Source: Candidatus Poribacteria bacterium | Lineage (GTDB): Bacteria > Poribacteria > WGA-4E > B28-G17 | Length of the DNA: 38,520 bases | NCBI GenBank assembly: GCA_021162805.1 | Contig: JAGGXZ010000088.1 | Span: 1 to 38,520 of the forward strand | Reading direction: 5' to 3' | In this document: piece by piece, positions 24,767 to 33,700 of the stretch | Layout of the letters: each line of letters begins with the position of its first letter | How positions within the stretch are numbered: position 1 is the first letter of the stretch | Notes under the pieces: generated by a model | The model's input: only the letters and a program-made list of their open reading frames with translations | Told to the model about the DNA's origin: nothing | The model's database searches: none | Position numbers and translations under genes: made by a program

Positions 24767-24840
24767 CCGCCGATTATCTGAGAGGCAACGCCAACCGTTA
24801 CCGTAAAATTGATCGATAGGGACCAGGCATGCAAAGAAGA

Positions 24841-25070
24841 ATGCCTAATCCCTACAAATTTATCTCTATGATCAAGCTCGGTAAAGTATACGACAACTTG
24901 ATGGTGGGTGTTCAGGCGTGGATTATGAAACCGCCGGACGGTTTCTCTCCATGGCAGGCGGCAGCGCTAAGACGGCGATCGTCATGATCAAAAGAAAGGT
25001 CGATAGGGAAACGGCGGAGAGGCTGCTCGAAAAGGCGGAGGGGAATCTGAGGAAGGTCATCGATTATTAG
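24841..25070 (+). pseudogene. murQ: Remnant of N-acetylmuramic acid 6-phosphate etherase (murQ)
   Basis: Two pieces of MurQ are joined by a deletion and frameshift. The first, 24853-24925, reads ISMIKLGKVYDNLMVGVQA and matches the TAAMVRLGKVYGNLMVDVQ segment of MurQ. The second, about 24917-25070, reads ETAGRFLSMAGGSAKTAIVM and KRKVDRETAERLLEKAEGNL to a TAG at 25068, matching the C-terminal helices. The N-terminal SIS sugar-binding domain is absent. Intact MurQ cleaves the lactyl ether of MurNAc-6-phosphate in peptidoglycan recycling. The rest of the 24704-25121 gap holds only the promoter of the neighbouring gene. Confidence 0.85.
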
Positions 25071-25121
25071 AAGACCCTTTCCCTTTTTCCTTAGCCTTTA
25101 CTTTTTCAAGCGATATGAGCT

Positions 25122-27728
25122 TCAGTCTTGAGCTAAAGTTCCCCCTTCAACAGGGAATTTCTCGATTTTACCGACCACCTTCTTCAAAATAAGGGTCGCA
25201 TCGAAGGGATCAAGCACGCCGTTTCCGCTCACATCTCCGATCCGAATCTGTTCCTCTGAAAGCTGAATTTTTCCGACCAAATACAACAGGATAAGAGATG
25301 CATCGTATGCGGAGAGAAAACCGTTCCCGCTCACATCACCATAAGGAGGTTCCACGATGATCTTGCCGTTTTTCGGATCGACCCTAAGTCTATTGCTATC
25401 CTCATCTGTAGCGGTTTCAATTGTGAGAGTCAAAGGAATCTCATGAGGTTTGGTTCCCTTCTCTATATGAAATGGAATTGAGAAAAGCAAATCCTCACCC
25501 TCAAGGAAGAAACCGTTTCGAGCTACGGTGAAGACGGCGAATGTTAAATTTCCTGAATTACTAGGAAATCCCTCAGGATTGGTAACAACTCTAGCTTTCT
25601 CCGTGAGAAGAGGCCCTTTCTCCGGAGCTTCAGGAATGCTTAAGTATTCTCCATCGTAACTTAAGACAAATTGAATAGATGCTATCGGCCGGTTTGGATC
25701 TTGACCCGATAATCTGATTTTGACATGGACAATCTCATTCGGCCTTCCTATGATGCTTTCAACGACAAGCTTGGGAGGTTTTGAAGCAGGATTTAAAGCC
25801 GGAGCCGGGATGGCACCCTGAGATTCCCTCTTAGCCGGGAAATCCTCCTGAGGGATAAGCCCCACGCCAAAGCGGGCGATCCGTAAAGCGTCATCTATAT
25901 CCAATTTCCTATCCCCAAATTTGCCGTTGTTCGGACCGCCGGGAAGGCCTGGAGAGGGAGCCACATCTCCCAGGGCCATATCCACCTCTGTGGGCGTGAT
26001 CAGCCTTGCGCTGATCCGGGCCACCCTTAAGGCGTCGCCTACATCCGTTTTACCGTTACCCTGAGGATGCCCTCCTGTGCCGGGCACAGGCGCGATATCC
26101 CCCCAGAGTCCCAGCGTTTTAAACTCCCATTTATCAGCTAATCCTATAAAAAGTGGTGCTATGGGATTTCCCGCCCTATCCTCCGCGGAATCACTTATCG
26201 TTACGAGATAAGTGGTGCAATAAGCCAGATCCTTCGCAGGCTCGAAGATAAGGATGTTCCCCTCCCACTTTCTGCTTCCCTCAACAGGCGGAGCCCAAGG
26301 ATCAAGAGGTTGAATCGAAAAAGCGTTTTCAGTAACGTTCTTGATCATCTCTTCAGAAAACTCTACTCGTATGGCGCTTTTAACGGATATATCGTCCCCC
26401 ATCGGGCTTTTGCTCAGTACAGCGGGCGGTGTCATATCGAGGACGATATTATCACTGTAAACTTCGCTCTCATTACCCGCCGCATCTTTATATTGCACAT
26501 ATACCGTCTTTATGCCGTCGCCCGAGGTAAGCGACCAGGATTGAAATGTGGCGTTAAAACGCATCCAATCCGTCCAATCGCCACTTTCATTTTTCAGCCG
26601 CATTCTATCGACACCGCTGACCCCATCATCGGCGGATAGGTTTAGGGTTACCTCGGTTGTATTTGTGAACTCCGCATCGTTATTGACCGATATCTCTCCC
26701 GTTGGCGCAGTTTTATCGATCCGCAGGGATATTGACCTCTCCGATTCTCGGTTACCGGCATTATCGAGAGAGCGATAGTGGATGGATGTTACCCCTTCGT
26801 TGGAAACGGTAAAGGGACCGGTGTAATTCTGCCAGGAGCCCGAACCCAGTCTGTATTCTCCCCTTTGCACCCCCGAAGCATTATCGCTCGCTGATAGAGT
26901 TATCTCTACGTTAGAGATATACCAGTCGTTATCTCCTTGTGTACCGGCAAGAGTAAGTATGGTTGTTGGCGGCGTCTTATCTATCTTTATTTCCGTAGAT
27001 CTCTGAGGTTCAACATTACCGACGTTATCCACGGAGTAATAATATACTGTTGTGATCCCTTCCACGCTGAGGGAAAATTGGGAGGAATACGTCTTCCACT
27101 CTCCGGAACCGATCTTGTACCTTATCTCTCTGATGCCTGATATATCCGTGGCGGATAGACTGAGGGTGACATCCGACCGATACCATCCGTTATCCCCCTG
27201 AGAACCGATGATGGAAAGCTGGGTGGTCGGCGGCGTCGAGTCAACGATGATCGCACCCGTAACCGATTCCACAGGAATCTCGAAGCTGTCTTTATCGGTG
27301 GCCACATCAACTTGAACGGCTATGGGGATTCTCTGATCGGCAAGATTTGCCTTAACCTGGAAAGGTATCGAGACGAGCAGATTTTCCCCACTTTTATAAA
27401 ATCCATCCTCAGCGATGGTGAAGGCGCTGAATACCAGACTCCCTGAGTTGCTCGGAAAGCCCTGGGGATTTGTAAGGACGGTAGCACCTTCAAGAAGAGG
27501 ACCGCTTATCGGTTCCGAGGCTATACTTAACAACCCTCCATCATAAGTGAGCGTGAACTGGATAGCCGCCACAGGGCGATCGGGATCTTGACCCAATAGC
27601 CGTATGGGAAGTTCGACCGATCCCCCCTGTGCGGCGGAGATTTCATCAACCTTAAGCTCCACGGCGTAAGCGGATAGCCCGCCTGTCAAAACCATCAGAA
27701 ATGATAATATGACCGCTTTGTAATTCAT
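25122..27728 (-). CDS. Secreted cohesin- and dockerin-bearing multidomain protein
   Basis: 868 residues with a signal peptide (1-22). Domains in order: cohesin-like sandwich (about 23-163, VELKVDEISAAQGGSVELPI to GAIIVD); three OmpL47/bacterial Ig-like modules (165-435) with the recurring GDNxWY and YKIGSGxW patterns; a Big_5/SbsA-like Ig module (435-535); a doublet of dockerin-like helices with an enlarged loop (540-635, GDIAPVPG, then GKTDVGDALRVARI); a second cohesin (655-795); and a canonical type I dockerin doublet (795-855) with two GDVSGNGxL calcium loops. Cohesins bind dockerins in cellulosomes and related assemblies, so this chain could self-assemble or bridge its neighbours. AGGAGGGGG precedes the ATG, 14 bases after the 2216-residue gene. 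It lacks the NYPNPFN tail seen in both neighbours. Ligands are unknown. Confidence 0.88.
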   Translation of the reverse strand: MNYKAVILSFLMVLTGGLSAYAVELKVDEISAAQGGSVELPIRLLGQDPDRPVAAIQFTLTYDGGLLSIASEPISGPLLEGATVLTNPQGFPSNSGSLVFSAFTIAEDGFYKSGENLLVSIPFQVKANLADQRIPIAVQVDVATDKDSFEIPVESVTGAIIVDSTPPTTQLSIIGSQGDNGWYRSDVTLSLSATDISGIREIRYKIGSGEWKTYSSQFSLSVEGITTVYYYSVDNVGNVEPQRSTEIKIDKTPPTTILTLAGTQGDNDWYISNVEITLSASDNASGVQRGEYRLGSGSWQNYTGPFTVSNEGVTSIHYRSLDNAGNRESERSISLRIDKTAPTGEISVNNDAEFTNTTEVTLNLSADDGVSGVDRMRLKNESGDWTDWMRFNATFQSWSLTSGDGIKTVYVQYKDAAGNESEVYSDNIVLDMTPPAVLSKSPMGDDISVKSAIRVEFSEEMIKNVTENAFSIQPLDPWAPPVEGSRKWEGNILIFEPAKDLAYCTTYLVTISDSAEDRAGNPIAPLFIGLADKWEFKTLGLWGDIAPVPGTGGHPQGNGKTDVGDALRVARISARLITPTEVDMALGDVAPSPGLPGGPNNGKFGDRKLDIDDALRIARFGVGLIPQEDFPAKRESQGAIPAPALNPASKPPKLVVESIIGRPNEIVHVKIRLSGQDPNRPIASIQFVLSYDGEYLSIPEAPEKGPLLTEKARVVTNPEGFPSNSGNLTFAVFTVARNGFFLEGEDLLFSIPFHIEKGTKPHEIPLTLTIETATDEDSNRLRVDPKNGKIIVEPPYGDVSGNGFLSAYDASLILLYLVGKIQLSEEQIRIGDVSGNGVLDPFDATLILKKVVGKIEKFPVEGGTLAQD
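25835..26112 (-). repeat. Variant dockerin-like doublet with enlarged calcium loop, copy 1
   Basis: Two repeats, each beginning GD(I/V)AP and ending in GDALR(V/I)AR(I/F)-x-x-x-L. A normal dockerin goes from GDV straight to xGDGxV. Here a Pro/Gly/Asn-rich insertion of about 11-15 residues separates them. The same doublet occurs in the next gene at 28522-28808. Confidence 0.7.
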
Positions 27729-27742
27729 CCCTCTTCCCCCTC

Positions 27743-30700
27743 CTACTTTTCTATCGTCATCCTCCTTATAGCCTTATAATTTCCAGCTTGAATCTCACAG
27801 AAATATACTCCGCTCGCCACCCGTTCTCCGTTCCGGTTAAGTCCTCGCCAATACGCCGCTCGATCCTTGGTGAGATAGAAACCAGGAGGTTTTCGCCCTA
27901 AATTGAGCGTTCGTATCAGCCTGCCTTCGATATCGTAGATCCGAATTACCACATCCGATTCCTCGGCAAGCTGAAACGGTATCCACGTCTCCAGGTTAAA
28001 GGGATTGGGATAGTTCTGGAGCAGAGCTGTATCGGCGGGTAGATCTTTATTAAGGATGAGGATCCTTCCGCCTTCGGCCCTTATCGGGATGCTACCGCCG
28101 TTTATATCCGTGGCCACCTCGATTTCAAGTTTCACGTCCATCTCCCCCGGCGGATTATCGGTTAAAGCTTGAAAGGGGATCGTAACCAGGAGGTCGTCGT
28201 TTTCTTGATATAGACCGTTTTGGGCGAGCGTGAAGAGGCTTATAATTAGATCTCCCGAATCGCTTGGGAAGCTCCGAGGATTGGTGATCAAAACAGCTCC
28301 TTTCAAAAGCTCTCCCTTAATTGGATTCCCCGCGATGCTCCAGAACAGAGGATCATAGCCCAAGGTAAATTGGATAGCTCCGACCGAACTAATGGGTGAT
28401 TGATCTACCAATCTGATATTCACGTTGGCAATTCCATCTTGAAGCGCAGCAGTTTTTTCAACAACAATCCTGAGTTGCTTCAGATCAGCATAGGCTGGCC
28501 TTGGAGGAGTAGGTGGAGAGGCTTTCCTCGCGGGAAAGTCCTCCTTATCGATCAGCCCGACGGCGTAACGTGCAATTCGCAGGGCATCCCCAACGTTCAG
28601 TTTCCCGTCCCCAAATTTGCCGTTGTTCGGGCCATTGCTAGGGCCGGGGGAAGGAGCGACATCGCCGAAGATGAGATCCAGCGGCGTGGGGGAAACCAGT
28701 CGGGCGCCGATACGGGCAACTCTCAGGGCATCTCCTATGTTAACTTTGCCATCGCCCTGTTCCCGACCATCCTTTCCCGGCAGCGGAGCCACATCGCCGA
28801 AAAGCCCCGTTGTAAACGACCAGCTTGTCGAGACGGGATTGCCGGCCCTGTCTTTGATACCGGTGATCTTGACGGTGTATTCAGTGTTCTGTTCAAGCTC
28901 TGCTCTCGGATTGAAGATGAGTGTGTTACCTTTCCATGTGATCTCACCCTCGAGCTGCGGGGTAATTGTAAAGGCTTTCCCAGCGCTGTTTTGATCCATT
29001 TCCTCCGAAAACGCCACCTTGATCTCAGATGTCGGGAGCACATTACCGCCTTCAGGCTCTTTGCTTAAGATAGATGGTGGAGTAGTGTCCAAGAGGATGG
29101 TATCGCTGAAGGCATCACTCCAGTTTCCCGCCACGTCTTTATACTTAACGTAAACCGTTTTAGTTCCATCCCCTGAGCTAAGAGTCCACTGTTTGGTTGT
29201 TGAGAAAGGTTCAGGCGTTGACCATGTATCTCCGTCATTGCTGAACCTCATCTGAGCGCCTTCACCCATACCGCTAATCGCATCGGAGGCCGATAAGGTC
29301 AGGGTGACAGGGGCGGAGTTGGCAGTCTCCGCTCCGTTGTTGATGGAGATACTGCCGGTTGGTTTCGTCTTATCTATTTTAATCTCCCTTGAGCGTTCAT
29401 CTTCTTGGTTATCGGCATTGTCCACCGAGTAGTAATATATCGTCGTTATGCCTTCGGTTGATATGGTGGATGGGGAGGAGTAATCCTGCCATGACCCAGA
29501 ACCGATTTTATATTTGGTTTCTTTAACGCCTGACCCTGTATCAGTGGCGAATAGGGTGAGGGTGACATCGGAGATGTACCAGTTATTATCCCCCGCTGTC
29601 CCTGAGATAGAAATAGTAGTTTCCGGAGGGAGGCTATCGACAGTAGTAGTGAAGCTCCAGGTATTGCTGCTGACCTCGGGATTTATCCCATCGGAAACCT
29701 TAACATACCAGCTATATTCGGTCCCATAATCAAGTCCGGCCCAGGTAACTGAAGGCCTGGTGCCGCTGGCAACCTCGCTCACGCTTCCGATAACGCTATC
29801 GTCTGAAGCATCATAAAAGGTGACCGTCATCGGATCTCCATCAGGGTCGGTGACCAGGACGCTCAGCTCAGGTGAGGTGGAAATATCCGCAGCACCATCT
29901 GCAGGCGAAGGATTGCTCAGCCGACTTGGAGGTTGATTGAGAAATTCAATAACACCGTCCTTCCAGGGCCCCACTAGCGGATAGCTATCCTTATCTCCAT
30001 CTATGCTGTAAGGAGTATCGCCAATTCCATCCCCATCGGCATCGCTTCCCTTATAATTGCTCCAGTAGTTGCCGAGGTAGTTTGTGTATATTTTGCCATT
30101 GTAGGTGTAGGTTATCTTTTCTTGGGAATTCCAGATGTTAGTTGAATCAGAATGTGCGTCGGTTAGGCTGTTCAAGTATATGCTGTTATTGCTTGAAGAA
30201 AGGATAAAAATACCGAAGCCTCCATTTGGGGTGCAACTATTATTTAAAAGAGTATTGGTGTCCGAATACCTCAAAACAATGCCACCACCACCGTTGAGTG
30301 TACATGTGTTTTTTGAAAGTATATTGTTCGAAGAATTTTCCAGCCAGATGCCGGTGTTGTTCTGGTTACATGTGTTGTTTGAAAGGGTATTGCCATTAGA
30401 ACTAAATAAGAAAATGGCTCTATTCGAGTTCGAGCTACATATGTTGCTTAAAAGGGTGTTGTTATTAGAGGAAGATAAGTAGATACCTTCATTCCTGCTC
30501 GAATTACATAAGTTGCTTGAAACTGTGTTGTTGTTAGAGCAGCTTAGCCAGATGGCGAACATCTTTGATCTGCTACATGTATTGTTTGAAATAGTATTAT
30601 TGTCAGAAGAATATAAGACGATGCCCTCCTCGTAACTCGAGTCGCATATGTTATTTGAAAGAATACTGTTTGAAACGTTATCCAGCCAGATGCCTCGGTT

Positions 30701-33700
30701 GTTCTTGCCTGCGTCCCAACCGCAGCGATTGTTCTCAATAGAGCAATACTCGACACCACTAAGATATATCCCAGCACATCCTAGTTTTGCCCCACAGATA
30801 CTTAGCCCTCTTATAGTTACATAATCGGCGGTCACCTCAAATACATGGTTATCTTCATTTGCTGCCCGAACAATTGTTGTTTCAGCCTTTTTCTCTGATC
30901 TTATCGTTAAGTGATCTTTGTTCACCTTCACATTTTCAGTATAAGTACCAGGGTAAACAATAATAGTATCTCCAGGACTGGCAGCGTTCACCGCATCCTG
31001 AATTTTAGTGAAATCGGCACGGGGATAATCCCGGAAGTCGTCGTCAACGTGCCAAGTTCGAGGCTCTTGAGCCAATGTCTTCCCCTGAGCAATATTAGAT
31101 AAGGTTGACCAGTTCGGAACTTCATCCGCTGCCTTCAACGCGAAGTAATATGTGGTATCCGGCGACAATCCGATGATCGTAAAACTTTCCCTGGAACCAG
31201 CAGGTTGGGGTTCAAGTTCCTCCTCATACCGGATCGCGGCATCCCAATTGAATGGAGAGCTCGTCGAATACCTTATCTCATACTGAGATGCTTTTCCTAC
31301 TGCTCCATCATCTCCCGGGGCGGTCCAGGTAAGAGTGATAGAATCAGAAGTTGAGCTTGAGACGGTGAGATCCACAACCGCTGAGGGAGGAATAGTATCT
31401 GGGGGTGGAGTGCTGCCTTCAATAATAACCTCTTCTCTATCAATCTTTCCCTCATAGCTTGCCTCAATTATAACTTTCTTGTTCTCATATGTATTATTGA
31501 TTCCCCGAAGCCCTAATCCTTCTATCTTTCCATATTCAGAACCACTGATCACCCTGTAGGAAGCCTCTGAGGTCACATCCTCCTGGCTTCCATCCGAATA
31601 GAAGGCTATAACCTTAAAGCTGGTGTATCCATCACAAGTTATGCTCTCAAAGTCAGAGGTAAGCTCAATGGAAGTAAGCTCGCGAATTGTTACAATCTTA
31701 CCATCTGACCAATCTGAAATAATACTGGTATCAACAGCACATCTGGCCCGAACTCTGATCGTATATGTTCCCGCACCTGACCATGAATGGGATTGAGTGG
31801 ATGGACCCCAGGAGGAATAATTCTCATCTCCCCAATCAAATTGGTATTGAACTTGATGATCCCAACTACAGCTTGAACCACCTGCGCTAAAGCTAAGAGT
31901 TTGATTTACATCCCCACTTGATGGTCCGCTAGGAGCATAAGGCTTAGATACAGTATGAACATGCTTTGTAGTGAAGCTCCATATCTCTGACCAATCGCTT
32001 GTCCCTGCAGAGTTAGATGCGCTTACCCGCCAGTAGTAAGTAGTAGAGTATGATAAACCCGAGATAGATTTGGAGGTAGTTGTCAAATTGGATTGATCAA
32101 AGATAGGGCTAGAGAAATCTGGGTTGTCATCTACAACCAACCGATAAGATGTTGCTCCACTGGAAGGATTCCAGCTAAGGGTCAGTGAGATTGGGCGACC
32201 TGTTAAACCATTTGAGGGAGATACCAGGGTTGGTGGCGAAGGTATTGGCATGCTTCCAAAAGCATATAAGTGGAAATCCTGATCAGCTATATAGACCTTT
32301 CCATTAGCTATCGCTGGCACTGAGAAGAAAGAACGATTTCCGTAATCTATACTCCATAGAAGTGAGCCGGTTGAGGCATCCAAAGCAAGTAAATCAGCGT
32401 CTTTATCGCCCCCTATTCCGATATATAAAACATTATTAGCAATAACAGGTGAAGACGCTATTTCCGTGTTGGTATTATACGACCAAATTATACCTCCACT
32501 ATTGGCATCAAGAGCATAGATGGTCCCTTGATAATCGGCAATATAGACTTTACCGTACGCGACAGCCACAGAACTCTGTCCTCCATCAGTCCTTCTTTTC
32601 CAAATAACAGAGCCATTGACTGCATCTAAGCAATAAGTATATTTATTGCCTGATCTAAAATAAACTTTGCCACCACTAACCGCCGGAGCATTTTGAATAC
32701 TTCCATTATAACCCTCGTTATCCGTATTGTAAGACCATATTAAGCGACCCGTATCCGCATCGAGCGCATAAAGTCTATGATCATCCGAGCCTATATAAAC
32801 AATACCGTTTGAAACCGCCGGTGAAGAACGCACATAACTACCCGTAGTAAAAGTCCATATTTCAGATCCAGTATTTGCATCCAAGCAGTAAACTTTCTTA
32901 TCATCTGCCCCGAAATAAACTTTCCCGTTTACCACAGTAGGCGACGATTTAAAAATATGGGCACCTATTGTGTAGCTCCATTTTAAACTTCCAGTAACAG
33001 CGTCAAAAGCATATACAGTTCCATTAGAGTTTGAATTGCTCGCGCCAGTGATATATACAATTCCACTTACGACTGCGGGAGCAGTCGCGTCTACATAGGC
33101 ATTCCCTCCAAAATTATAACTCCAAATCAATGAACCATCTTCTCCGTCTACTGCGATGACATCATCACCAGACATATTGTGAGTTCCCAGATAAACTATT
33201 CCATTTGCTATTGATGGAGAGTATCCTCCTCTACAATAGTAACTCCATATCTTTTCTACTTGAGAAGGAATTTTTATATCTGGAGAGTATCCTGTATGCT
33301 GGGGATCGTGATGGAACATCACCCAATCGCTCTCTGATGGAACGATCACTCGAACAGTAAGCCTTCTAACTGTTGTATTATGGTTGACGCTGTTATCATA
33401 AGCAATTACAGTGACAATATTAGAGCCTTCCCTCAAAGTAATATTAGCGCTCCAATTTTCCGTGCCTGAAGCTGGTTTTCCATTAACAGTGATCTTCCAA
33501 ATTCCGCTTTTATCGGAAGCCGTCCCTCTAACAGTAAGAGAAAAAGTATCGGTTGTATAATTGTCGGGTGGGAAAAGAACCGTAAGCTCAGGGGGATCTG
33601 CATCCACAGTGGTTTCCACGCTACCTTCAATATCTCCCTGAGCCCCATGGCAAGTGTAGCTCCCTATACCTTTCCGCGTTCCATCTATTTCAAACCCATC

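Noticed and set aside
30187-30678. Regular repeats of about 69 bases suggesting a CRISPR array or minisatellite
   Set aside because: The repeats stay in one long reading frame, vary mostly at third positions and encode beta-helix coils; there are no unique spacers between constant repeats.
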